Positions 45,201 to 56,104 of a DNA stretch of 64,000 bases are shown here, in pieces. The DNA is from Rhodomyrtus psidioides. Its lineage: Eukaryota; Streptophyta; Magnoliopsida; Myrtales; Myrtaceae. A program made the translations under genes and the position numbers. The first letter of the stretch is position 1. Every line of letters starts with the position of its first letter. The DNA is taken from contig JAILYB010000007.1 of the NCBI GenBank assembly GCA_021437785.1, forward strand, positions 1,178,001 through 1,242,000. The letters are read 5' to 3'. Below the pieces are notes generated by a model. That model was not told the DNA's origin. It searched no databases and was given only the letters and a program-made list of their open reading frames with translations.

Positions 45201-46512
45201 TGCCACTAAATGATGCTGTTGATTTGCACATGGCTTCTTGTTTTTGGATTCCAAACTTGCCATCACTATGTGTGAGTTGCCACCTTATGTTAGTCTGTTG
45301 GCTATAGCAGATGATGTTGACACCTAAGGACCTCAGTTTTGTTGGCTACACATACAAGAATTTTGAGGCACTTAAGGGGGCTTATGATCTATACGGTATG
45401 GAACTTGAGATTTTTCAATTACATTTCCTCCTTTCTGAATTTTCAGTCGCTTTAATCTCTCCACGCTATTCTACATGAAGCCTGGGCAGTATCTTCTGTG
45501 GAGTAGTTCTTATGATCATGGATGGAAATTGGAAATAATGATATCTATTCAAATGCGATAAGCTTGCTGAATGGAGTATAAAAAACTTAAAAGGAATTGG
45601 GGTGCTAGTGAAGCATCATCTATATGTATCTACCCTTCATGTTCGACCATGGATAACAGCTTAAGTCCATTTGCACCTAAACCCCATGTATATACCGGAT
45701 GAAATTGGGAAAAATTCTGATTATATGCTTATATCATAGGTAGACTGATCACTTGATTGATGGCAGGTTCCTCTGTTCCATGGCCTTCTACTAAATTTAC
45801 ATATAAGAAACCATATGCATTTATTCCTGAAATATGCTTGCATTTATTTACTTTGAAGAGACGAATCCATGTTTAATTTCACTAGCACCTATATGCAATT
45901 TTACATCACTCAATGGAAAATTCCTTGGAAAAATGTGGAAAGGCAAATAAAGCAGTAGCAGAGAGAAAAACCCTAGCCAATAATAGTCATCGACGGCTGT
46001 TGCTGCCTTACCATTAAACCTGTGTTAGCCTACTGTATTGTATTGTCTTTAAATCTTGCTTTTTGATCGAATGTCTCTCTCCTATGCATGATTGATTTGT
46101 AAGCAAAAAATGAGAGGGGACCCCAAAGGTGGAAGTCTCCCCTGATCTTGACATTTCTCTGGTTTCTTGTAAATATGTGTTTATTGTAATGTCCCGTATC
46201 GGTTCTGCTAAATGCACATACATGCCTTTTTCTTCTCTATGGCCTTATACTCTTGTTTTCTTTTTGTTGGTTGTGGAGTAGTCCATTCTGACATGAAAAG
46301 GAGTTCATCACCGGCACGGTTATCCACCGACTCATTCCACAGTATGACCTCACCATCTTCACTTAACATAATTTTCATGCTTTCCCATTGATAAATGACT
46401 AGGTGCAACTTTTTCAGGTGACCCTGGAGTGGACTGCTCCACTGTCAAGTTGACCCCCAACAGTCCCGAAAAGCAGATGCTCGCGTCGCAAGGGGACACA
46501 ATGTCGCAGTGA
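36283..46512 (+). CDS. NDR-type AGC serine/threonine protein kinase
   Basis: Thirteen exons, all with GT-AG introns: 36283-36455, 37846-38020, 39511-39594, 40038-40279, 40415-40658, 41373-41452, 42425-42509, 43434-43565, 43696-43809, 44206-44253, 45311-45395, 46282-46341, 46418-46512. The sum is 1617 bp, 538 residues. The N-terminus has the MOB1-binding region (AAKQFIENHYRAQMKHIQQR). The kinase domain follows: glycine loop IGRGAFGEV, ATP lysine in YAMKKLKK, catalytic HRDIKPDN, DFGLCKPL, then the NDR-specific insert before the T-loop FSTVGTPDYIAPE. The C-terminal extension has the hydrophobic motif FVGYTYKNF and a serine-rich tail ending GDTMSQ. NDR kinases work with MOB1 in polarity, growth and cell division control. 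Length and motifs are normal for the plant family (about 530-570 residues). Confidence 0.93.
37200..37260. repeat. GC/G-rich run in NDR intron 1
   Basis: A CCGCGCGGGGGGCGGGGGGAGG stretch interrupts otherwise AT-rich intron sequence near 37237. No further structure is seen in the first intron. Confidence 0.5.
38690..38720. repeat. CA/CACG microsatellite in NDR intron 2
   Basis: A run of CACACGCACGCACGCACGC followed by ACACACATATATG, in the second intron of the kinase gene. Confidence 0.85.
43267..43300. repeat. Run of 19 G followed by GGG groups, NDR intron 7
   Basis: An uninterrupted 19-G run (43267-43285) is followed by T-GGG-T-GGG groups. It sits between GA-rich and C-rich segments, within the intron 42510-43433 of the kinase gene. 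It is a possible G-quadruplex in the coding strand and a place where read or polymerase errors are likely. Confidence 0.85.
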
Positions 46513-47915
46513 AGAGCGGTCAACTCTATTTATCAGCTTACATAACAGACGATCCCCTTCCTCGCTGCAAGGCGAGGGGTGCACCTGCTTATTTTTCAGT
46601 CAGGTTTCACCCCAAGCTACGTAACTAATTACATTGACTGCTGTATGTGCTGCAGAATTAAAGCAGATGTATAGTAATATTTGAATCTTAGGCGACGTTG
46701 AAAGTGTCTGTACGTGTCGGTTGGTAGCCTGTTGTCACGTTTGAAGTTTTGCATCGATGTAGGAAACTTTTGGGAACTAATTGGCTGCCCAGACTACCCA
46801 GGTTGGCAGGGCTTAAAGACTTGCCTTCGCTTGTGGTGGGCCTCGTTCTGTTTCTCTTGCTTGTTCCTAGCCTTGTGAGGTACCTGTAATTGCTCTAACT
46901 TGTGTCAAGCCGCGAATCGGATTAGCGGCGATTGGGAACCGCACTTGAATGGCAAATTGAAAGTGTTATCAAAGAACGAGGAACCGATCCTTTTTTTGAG
47001 GAACCGATCCTTTTTACCTCTCTTATAACCAAGTATTTGCAGCTGGAACTCGTTGTCTGGACTTTTCAATCTTTCCTCATGATCGTATGTGTGATTGTGC
47101 TGCTACTTTTTCATTCTTATCTTCTCCGGTCGGTCGTAGATTTGACAGGAAATAATGTTTACGTATTTGTTTCCTGCAACCGTCTACAAACGTTAGTATC
47201 TGGACTACTAACCCCCATTGTCCAGCAATTTCTTATCTCTGACTGCCTCTTGAAACGCCCATTTTCGAGAGGTCGCATGCCTGCTGGGAAAGGGATTGGG
47301 GGGTGCTGCTGGAGAATAACAGGTCCCCGTGAGCTTTGTCGCATCGCGGACGTATGTACATAGAAGAGATGAGCGAGAAAAAAAAATGCCAATTTTCCCT
47401 CGGTGAATGCAGAACAGGATTTCCTCGGGACCAATTAGTTTAATGCATTTTGCTCCACAATAGTTCTGTCACGGCCCGGGCAAGGAATTGCCGGAAAACA
47501 AAATGCGAAACCAGACCAGTGATCCAAGACGACTTCTACTTGATACAAGCGCTGCTAAGCTAGAAAACCGTCCGACCATCCACCACTTGAGCGAGTCAGG
47601 TCGCAAAGCGCGCCTTTTCGGGCCACATCGGCGCAAGCTTACAGTCTCTCTCTCGCAAAAGTCACCGTATCAGCTCGTCGAGGCAAAGTATCGTAAACAA
47701 CTTAACGTTCACTGTCAGCGTTAACTAACATTCGAACGAGGTGATCGGCAAATTTTACTTGCATGGAAAACTTTCAATCAAAATATGGTTTTTTGTCTGG
47801 CCCTAGCGAAACTATCCTTCGAAGAAACCTTCGGTATGATAACTATTGCATTACGGCACATTTTCGGACAAGTGTCCTATGGAGCTGTCTTCCTTAACCG
47901 GGAGATATTTCGGAC

Positions 47916-47920
<5 letters not shown>

Positions 47921-47958
<38 letters not shown>
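47921..47958. repeat. 38-base A homopolymer
   Basis: An uninterrupted run of 38 A. It could be the tail of an old retroposed transcript, but no recognisable gene copy precedes it and no target-site duplication was found by eye. Confidence 0.95.
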
Positions 47959-47959
<1 letters not shown>

Positions 47960-48725
47960 CATCGCCCTTTCAGAAAAGCACCAAAACATCAGACTAGTCA
48001 AAATTCCCACGTTCCCCGATGTAAATGCTTTTAGGGATTGGCTGTGTGTTTCAAGGCGGTCTTGACAAGTGTTCCCAGAAGATTCTGTCGCCATCGTTCT
48101 CAAACATTTATTATTGACTTCGTTCCTCAGGTTGCTTACATTATGTGATCAACTCAGCCGACGGTAAGATCTGCACTCTCTATCTTCGCATTTCCTGGTC
48201 TTCTTTTTCCTCCCCTTTTTTTTCTGATTTCGAAACAATAGCTCTTGAAATTATCTATTTAAAAATTAAAATGCTCGCATATCGTGACGATTTATGGGAT
48301 ACCATAAACAAATATTGCGAGAATGCCGGTTAAGTAACTGATTTTAGAAATCGTTAAGTGAACGATAAACGATATGTTTTAAAATTTGAATTAGTTTTTT
48401 TCAGAAAAAAAAATTAAATTAGTTTAAACAAGACAAATCAACGTGGATTATTTTTTTTTTATAGAGTAATGGGGACACGAGTTGGAAGGACATCGTTAGC
48501 GAACGGGGAAATGGGCGAGCTGTCCCCTCCTCGTTCGGTCAAAAAAATATGGGAATCGCAAAGGGGAGATGTGGATCACGCTTCCGAGGTGGAAACTTCA
48601 CACGTGGCGACGACCCAGTTGAGCGTCAGGCTTTTTCCGAGGGCACGAAAGTCAAGGATCGCCTTTCTTTTGTCTACTTCGAGAAAGAAAGAGAGAGAGA
48701 TATTTTAATTATTTTCTTTCTCTTA

Positions 48726-48743
48726 TTATATATATGTATATAT

Positions 48744-48776
<33 letters not shown>
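48726..48776. repeat. TA microsatellite
   Basis: About 50 bp of alternating TA with single interruptions (TATATG, TAAATA), followed by a T run. Confidence 0.95.
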
Positions 48777-48777
<1 letters not shown>

Positions 48778-49016
48778 TTTTTTTTTTTAAAAGGTGTCGG
48801 GGGGGTTTTTTGGGCAAATTTTGAGGAAGTTGAGGTGTCAGTGCGGTGTACCTAACCCTAAACTAACTCTTGTTTGTCGATGATCCACACGTCACTTTGG
48901 TTACCCACCCGGGATTCTCCCACGGATTCTGTCCCTAACGTGGCACTCCCTCAATTAAACACGTTATCAAAGCTTTGATATTAGGCAAATATTTGCCACT
49001 TGGGACCCGCATGATG

Positions 49017-49165
49017 CCCGCGGTTCGGATCCGGATCCCCTGCCCGGATTTCGGCTGGGCAAGGTGATCCCCACCCCCACACACTGTGGGGCCCACCCCA
49101 ATGAAGGGTGGGAATCACCCTGCCTAGGAAAAACATAGGCAGGGGATCCACGCCCCGCGGTTCGG
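49017..49165. repeat. GC-rich imperfect inverted/direct repeat, possible MITE
   Basis: GCCCGCGGTTCGG near the left recurs as CCCCGCGGTTCGGG at the right. The interior has CCTGCCCGG/CCTGCCTAGG and an inverted CCCCACC/GGTGGG pair. It is a GC island in AT-rich DNA and suggests an inactive element, but no clear target duplication was found. Confidence 0.35.
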
Positions 49166-50477
49166 GCAATGAAGGTTCTCGTGTCGTTATTCTCATCGAA
49201 AGAAAAAATTTTAGATGCTTCCCTCCGATTAATTAAGAGGGAGGGAATTTGTTCGTGTTATCTTCATCTGTGGACCGACTAAAGTATCGTAATTAACACA
49301 TTTCGATTCATGCGTGGTTGACGAAACCTTTGAATGTTCAAAGAGGTTGGGCGAAAAATCAAATTCTGAAAAGAGGAAGAAATCTTCGGCCCATGCTCGT
49401 GTTTCAGAGCACCGTTCTCTTTTTCTTTTTTTTTTTCTGAATTAAACAGAAAATAAAATATTTTCCATTGCGGCGTTTTTTTTTTTTTTTTCCTCACTCA
49501 CGTTAACTTTCTAGAAAGAAGATTTTCAATTGGAGCATCTGTTGGGTCGCGCATGAAAACACTTTTGCCCTTAGAATGACTTCTGATAGGAAAGTTGATT
49601 TTTCAGCTTTTGCTTTTGAGTAGGAGTGGAATTTTCAGCTTTTGCTTCAGAAGTCGATTTCTGATAGAGAAATGCGTTTGATAACAATTAAAAAGACAAC
49701 GTTCGAAACATTATTAAAAAAAATGTTCGATGGCGACAGCGGCTGCCGACGCAAGAATCACTTCTGGACCGGAGAAGTAAAAAAATTTTTACTTCTCCAA
49801 ATTGACAAAAAAATCTTGCCAGAAGTAGAAAATCTTACCAAACGCATTTCTACTTCAGAAGTAAGTTTATCAAACGCATTTTCCTGCCAGATCGACTTCT
49901 GGCAGAGAAATGAAAAATTTGAAGTGTTATCATGCACGGCCTTAATCTGTCGGAACGGCCTAACGTGGTCTCCCGTTTCTGCAGAGTGACAACATCAATA
50001 AATTTAGCAGGCCATTGAATGTCACCAATAAATTCATCAACAGACAATAAAAATAGTTAATATCATAGACTCGAAAAAAGAAAAGAAAAGAAATACACAC
50101 ATACGGGAAAATCTATACAGGTACGTGGCAGTCGTTCTTCACTCGCTTGCAGTACAATGAGTATCTGATTAAGGACAGTAGGGCAACATTAATTAGACAA
50201 TCTAATAGTCACTTTTAATAGATTTATCCACTCAGTTTCTTTTAATCATTTATGTATACGATCCAATACCCATCGGCGTCGCTTGTATTATAATCCACTT
50301 AAAATTTGGAGGCGAGAATTTGCAAGATTTGAGTAGTTTTAAGACCACCGTCGACTTTTTCTATATGTCCTAAGGTACAAGCGCAGAATCCGACTATTCG
50401 AAATAGCATGAAACACCTACAAACCTCATAAAATCGACCAAAATAAGAGAATGCATCTTTCCATGCCTAGAGGTCTC

Positions 50478-50945
50478 ATGTCCAGATAATTAACAGGTCA
50501 CAAAAAAAAATGAGTGACTCGACAAATGCCTCGAGTGGCCTGAAAAATAATATCATTTTGCAGAGGGTGAAATTGCAAAAAAAAAAAAAAAAATAGCAGA
50601 ACTACTCTTGGGCTTATGTGACTGTAGGCGCGGGAGGCTTCTATACCTGCCTACCCAGCAATCGCCAGCCGAAGCTCTACTTTCCCTAGCTAGAGGCCCC
50701 AAAATTCCCTCCAAACATTTTTCTTCCATGAAGAGAGGGAACAAAGAGAGAACTTACGGGGAGATCCCTCCATTATATCGGGGAGTTCCTTTCCCTGCCT
50801 CCCCTCTAGCCTTTTTTAAGGGCATGCTCAAGTCCACATGTCCAGATAATTAATGTGTCGTAAAAAGATGAGCGACTCGCCAAATTCTTCTAGAGGCATG
50901 AAAACCAATATCATTTTGCGGTGGGTGAAATTGAAAAATAAAAAA
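50478..50945. repeat. Pair of about 105-bp direct repeats
   Basis: CATGTCCAGATAATTAA starts at 50478 and again at 50838. Both copies continue in parallel through ATGAG(T/C)GACTCG, AATATCATTTTGC and GGGTGAAATTG to an A-rich end. The copies are diverged (about 15-20% by eye) and enclose 250 bp of unrelated GC-richer sequence. Confidence 0.8.
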
Positions 50946-51773
50946 TAAAAAAATCTTAGTTTAACCAATCATATATGATGATCAAAATGTTAGATTCTGC
51001 TGCAGAAATTAACACCTTTGGGATTTCTCATATGGCAAGCAAAACTAAACGGACACCTCTCTTTCTTTCTTTTTTTTCTTTTTTTTTTGGGGGTTTTTTA
51101 TTCCACTTTCGTCATCTTAGTTCGACACGATACGCTACTTAGAATTCCAAGTTCCCGGTGCCAACTCTTGTTTTTGGTCGGTCTCCTAAGATCCTCTCTT
51201 CTCTAAATAGGTGATTAGAAAAAAAGACTTGGGATGATGTGGACGAGACCAATTCATGCGACACTTGTCCACGCCTCCGCAGCCCATTTTGTCTCTCCCG
51301 TGTGGATCGTCTGGAATTAAAATTAAAATGATTGTTGCCATCGTCCAATCAATCTTGATTTTGTAGGGTACCCACCGAACCAAGAAAAAGAGCTGCATTA
51401 ACAAATCGAGGTCTAAAAATCGTTCCTTTAAGTCTCTCCACGGAGGACTTTCCCGGCAATTTGGGTTCCGTCCAGAGTTCAATTCTTGCGTTTCATTTGT
51501 ACTTTAGAAGTCTTGGTCTCTTCGTCGATGTGCGGAATACGGATACGTATAAAGTGAAGTAAAATCCCGAATGCATCAAAGTCTCGACGGTGGATTAGTC
51601 GAGATATGCGAAAATTTTGTTCGCGATGTTGTCTTGGCGGGGGGAAAAAAAGGGAGTTTTTTTCTTTCTTTTTTATGAAATTGGGTTTGGAGTATAATGT
51701 TCTGTTGTCATGTGATTGGTGGGTTTGATCTTTCAATGAAATTGGAATTATGCGTTTTCTTTCTTGATGGTGG

Positions 51774-51781
51774 ACACGTGT
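51774..51781 (+). promoter_or_regulatory. ABRE/G-box (ACACGTGT) in the PP2C promoter
   Basis: A palindromic ACACGTGT lies about 70 bp ahead of a pyrimidine-rich probable leader (near 51850) and about 1 kb before the ATG. Clade-A PP2C genes are typically induced by ABA through such elements, so the site fits, although its use is not shown. Confidence 0.5.
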
Positions 51782-52074
51782 TCGCCTTCTTCCTTTTAAA
51801 GCCTTTGTGCTCTGGTCCGATGGAGTTTTTCTTTTAAGGGGTTCTTCTTCTTGCCAACTCCTCCCTCCTCCTTTTGTTCTCCAGACGCCGCTTCAGTGCT
51901 TTTGAGAGGGTAAGGTAAGCAACTTCTCAAATCTCTCTCTCTCTCTGCGCTTAGCTATTCCTCTTGAGCTTTCTTGATCTCACTGTTCTTAGGAGTAGTT
52001 CAAAGCGTATTGAAAGATTGTACCTTTGGGCGGTTATGTCGTTGATTCTTGATATGCCAAATCAATGAAGAAGT

Positions 52075-52100
52075 TTTTGTGTGTGTGTGTGTGTGTGTGG
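52075..52100. repeat. TG microsatellite in the PP2C leader
   Basis: A run of about 13 TG units between the probable promoter and the PP2C ATG. A leader with AG-GTAAG-like sites near 51910 suggests a 5' UTR intron that would contain this repeat. Confidence 0.85.
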
Positions 52101-52750
52101 TGATTTGATGTCTGTTCTTTGTTTGTGTTGATTGATCTGGGAGTGTCTAGATGAGGTTAAGAAGAGACCCACATAATCCGAGTCAAAACAGGGAGAAAAC
52201 GGGAGACCCAAGACTTTAGAGGTGAAGTAGATTGCCTCAGAATAAGGCGTTAAGTTCGCGTTAAGTGGCAATCCGGAAATGTTTATGGTGAACCCATTGG
52301 GCATCTCTCTCCCTCCCTCTCTCTGTCAAAGGGTTTTCTTGAAACTAATCAGTTAAGATTCTCATATATTGCTCATGGATTAGACGGAAAGTAGTAATTT
52401 GAGGAAGAAAGGAGAAGCTTGTGGTCCTCTCTCTTTCTCGTGGTTATGCGAAGATTCCTGTGTGAGGAGGTCCTATATAACTCTTTTGGCCATGTACTTT
52501 GAGTTTGGTTTTATGGATTTTAAACCGGATTGCAGCGTGATTTCATTTTGCTTCTCACTTCTCAGTGCTTTGTTTTCTGTTGTTCCGACTTCTATGTTTT
52601 TCTTGTATCATGATTTATGTCCCTCAACTTAGGTGATTTCTCTAAAACGTGGTTCAGAAATTAGCCCAAGTTAAAAGAGGCAGAATAATGCTTTAGGTTT
52701 TATTTGGAGGGTTGAAGCAATCAAAGCTGTGCCATACGATAGAGGTAATA

Positions 52751-55139
52751 ATGGAGGAGATATCTTCTGCACTAGCTGTGCCGTTCAGGCTGAATAATGT
52801 GACCAGTGACGAATCCGCACTACAAACCCAAATCGAAATCGCAGGACTCAAGCTTATTGCAAGCACTGCTGGTTTGTTGTCGGACAATCCGGGGGTGTTG
52901 TCGCCTATTTCTGATTACGCAGCTTCTCAAGATTTGAGTTCTGGCAGTAAATCGGGCAACTTCAGTGTTCTTGCAGTGTCGGCTGATGAAGATGAGTCTA
53001 GAGGAGGTGGTATTTTTTGGAAGACACGGGGGAATGAACTTAAGCTGACCCCGGAAGATGGGAAAGTGCACGCTTGTGGACAATTTATCAATTATTCTTG
53101 TTCATATATGGTCGCTAGTGACATCACTAGTGCTTGTCATGAAGAGTTTGTGCCTGTGAAAGCAAGTTTTGATAAAACATCGATGATTGTCACGGATGTA
53201 AGCGATACAACACTCAGGAGCGTTACCAATGTGAATAGTGTGGGTGAGCTTGAGCCTCAGCAAGAATTACGGAGAACCACAAGCCGTAGAGTCTACGAAG
53301 CGGATTATGTCCCGCTATGGGGATTGACATCTATCTGTGGAACAAGACCAGAGATGGAAGATGCGGTCGCAGTGGTACCTCGGCTTTTGAGAATTCCTTC
53401 ACTGATGCTGGCCAGTGGACAAAATTTGGATCTTAGAAATCAATGTAGCAAAGATTTAACAGCTCATTTCTTTGGTGTCTATGACGGACATGGGGGTAGC
53501 CAGGTAAAAACCAGATACAGCTTTTTAAATCTGCAAACCACAGTTTCATTTGATAATTATGAGAATGTACAAACAGTTTATAAAACTATAACCGTAGTAC
53601 TAATTAGGCCTTTTTCGGTATAGGTTGCAAGTTACTGCCGGGAAAGGATACATTTAGCTCTGGCGGAGGAGATAGAAATCGCAAAACATGGCTTCTGTAG
53701 TGGAAGCAGCTGGAGTAGTGGAAAGGAGCAGTTGGAGAAGGCTCTCTCCAGTTGCTTTCTAAAGGTTGATGATGAGGTCAGCGGTGTTTCCATAGCCATG
53801 AATGGAAGCGACCCTTCTCTCATAGAATCTATGGCCCCTGAAACAGTAGGTTCTACTGCTGTGGTTGGCTTAGTTTGTTCAACACACATTATAATTGCAA
53901 ATTGTGGTGATTCAAGGGCAGTTCTCTATCGCGGAAAAGAGGTCGTGCCACTATCAGTAGACCATAAAGTAAGTCATGTTGCTGGAGATGTGTTTTTATC
54001 TTTTTTTCCTTTCATCTTTTGGTATTCAGATAAACTCTAGCCCTTTCTGTGTGCACTTATCTGGGTATGGCCTCTGAATTTTTTCTTCAGCCAAATAGAG
54101 AAGATGAGTGTGCCCGGATAGAAGCTGCTGGTGGCAGAGTAATTCAGTGGGATGGATTCCGGGTTTGTGGCGTTCTTGCAATGTCAAGAGCAATAGGTAG
54201 GTTTTTTTAGTCCAAGATCCTATTTTCCGCCTCGATGTAGATCCTCTCTGTAGTACAGGCCTTATCTACGTCAAGAATGGCAATCCCTTGACTTGTATGT
54301 TAACAACTACGAGAGAGATTGAAGCGTCAATAGAGGGCTAACCCCCCTTAGTCTTCAGTTAGCGTGAAAATTTGAATAGCTGTGTAGAAGAGGGAGCGTC
54401 AGTACCCCTATAACTATAGGCGTCTGTGCCCCTAGACCCGTGCTTTGGCCCTTTATAAACTGTTTTTTGCCCCCACTTACATTTTTCTTATTGCATATTC
54501 TAAACAGTTGACCGGGGGGTTATTCCAAATATTTGGAGTAAATCAGTGTTCAAAAGATACACAGATAGACTGCCAAACATCTCCGATAGGAAGTGTAGGG
54601 TTTTGAATATATGGGGTACTTGTGTGAACGATCATAGATGTGATATGCCAGGACACTTCTGTCACCCCACTTGTTTAATTGATATTCTCCGGGACTCTTG
54701 CTTCAGTTTGTCCATGTAAATGGCCGATGACTTCCAACTATCTCACCAAGCTTTTATGTCATCCTCAGGTGATAGATACTTGAAGCCGTCAATCATCGCT
54801 GATCCGGAAGTGGTGTTTTTTCCTCGTGCAAAAGAAGATGAGTGCCTCATTCTAGCCAGTGATGGTCTCTGGGACGTGGTGACCAATGAGGAGGCCTGTG
54901 ACATGGCGCGGAGGAGAATCCTCCTTTGGCACAAGAAGAATGGTGACAACCTTCCTGCAGAAAGGGGCGAGGGAATTGACCCGGCAGCGCAAGCAGCCGC
55001 GGATTATCTCTCAAAGCTTGCTCTTCAGAGGGGAAGCCGAGACAACATCTCTGTAATAGTAATTGACTTGAAAGCTCAGAGAAAGTTTAAGAAAAAGATT
55101 GTACTCGAGACCCAACAGCAAGAAATTGTGAATACGTAG
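52751..55139 (+). CDS. Clade-A protein phosphatase 2C (HAB1/ABI1-like)
   Basis: Four exons with GT-AG introns: 52751-53503, 53624-53968, 54091-54196, 54769-55139. Total 1575 bp, 524 residues. The ATG is the first in frame (MEEISSALAVPF). Residues 1-180 are a variable N-terminal region. The phosphatase core then shows the metal-binding motifs in order: RPEMEDA, FGVYDGHGG, ETVGSTAVV, NCGDSRAVLYRGKE, PLSVDHKPNREDE, LAMSRAIGDRYLKP, LASDGLWDV and GSRDNISVIVIDLKAQRKF. The Trp-lock residue that inserts in the PYR/PYL receptor gate is present in VIQWDGFRV. Clade-A PP2Cs dephosphorylate SnRK2 kinases and are inhibited by ABA-bound PYR/PYL receptors. All key residues appear intact. It is closest in layout to HAB1/HAB2. 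Exon 3 lies in a gap between longer open frames and was found only by splice logic. Confidence 0.93.
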
Positions 55140-56104
55140 TTGTACGTTATATCGAATAGTAGCAGCAGGTAATTCGGTTGAACCGAGCGGTGCATGCCAT
55201 GGCAGGTCGTTTCTGATTCATGTTATTGAGATCCCCAGTTGCCAATTGAATGAAGTTGGAGTCTACTGATTAACCTCCATAGCCTTTCAGATTTTGCATC
55301 TCTGCGTCATTTTGCTGTGGCTTCTTTGGGTCTATCATAGTGCTATTTCCAGATTTCAAGATCGAGATATGATGCCTATGCGGATAATTTATCAGTGTTA
55401 CCAAACAATACAGCATAAATGGTCAAGCTTGCTTCACGATGGCAATTAACTGCAGTGGGTTTCGCCGTGAGCGTGAGTATAGAGATTAGGACGGGCATTG
55501 GCAGGATGTTACGAGCCATATTAACCACAAGGACTAACCAAAGTAATAGAGTTGCAGGGAAATAGTCCATATAATGGGGGATAAAAATATTTGCGGATGT
55601 CTCTGCCAACTGTTGAGGTGCACGTGTGAAGTTGTTAAAGAAAAAGTTAGACGTTAAGATGGGTAGTGAAGCAGTTCATATGTCTTAATTGGTCTAAGAC
55701 TCATTTACTCAAGCTTTACATTCAACTAGATGTGCTAAGATATTTGGATTTCTACTACTGTAAATACCATATATGAAACGCGACCCGCCAAACTACGAAA
55801 GAGCGAACTAAGTAACACAACTCCACACATGAGCAATCAAACAGTTAATTCGAAACTTTAATTGTGTCCAAAAGAGTTTCTATGGAAAGCAACATAAACC
55901 AGAGAGTTGCAGAACTTTGGCATTTACAAACTGAATCCTAAAAAGAAAAGAACCACAAGTCAAATGTCGACCACCCTCTTTGACATTAATAACACACATA
56001 AATATATCCCTCATGCTCAATCAAAACTATACTATCTACAGCTATGTTCGGTAATAGACGGAACATAAGCCCTCCCGCTGTCAGCAGACGCTACCCCAGC
56101 CAGT
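55140..56104. other. Convergent 3' regions of PP2C and CFIm25 genes
   Basis: The two stop codons are 965 bp apart and face each other. No other gene is seen. The transcripts' 3' UTRs probably share or nearly share this interval. Confidence 0.6.

Larger units (their letters stand above)
46513..51773. other. Intergenic region between NDR kinase and PP2C genes
   Basis: More than 5 kb without a supported gene. The start is 3' UTR of the kinase. The 143-codon frame at 46932-47363 matches nothing I know. The region holds a 38-A run, a TA microsatellite, a GC-rich imperfect palindrome near 49017-49165, a MITE-like stretch at 49640-49930 with inverted copies of an AAATGCGTTTG-like sequence, and a pair of 105-bp direct repeats at 50478 and 50838. 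Confidence 0.55.

Noticed and set aside
46932..47363. A 143-codon plus-strand frame after the NDR kinase
   Set aside because: It has no recognisable domain, starts in the kinase 3' region and has hydrophobic random-looking stretches; not supported as a gene.
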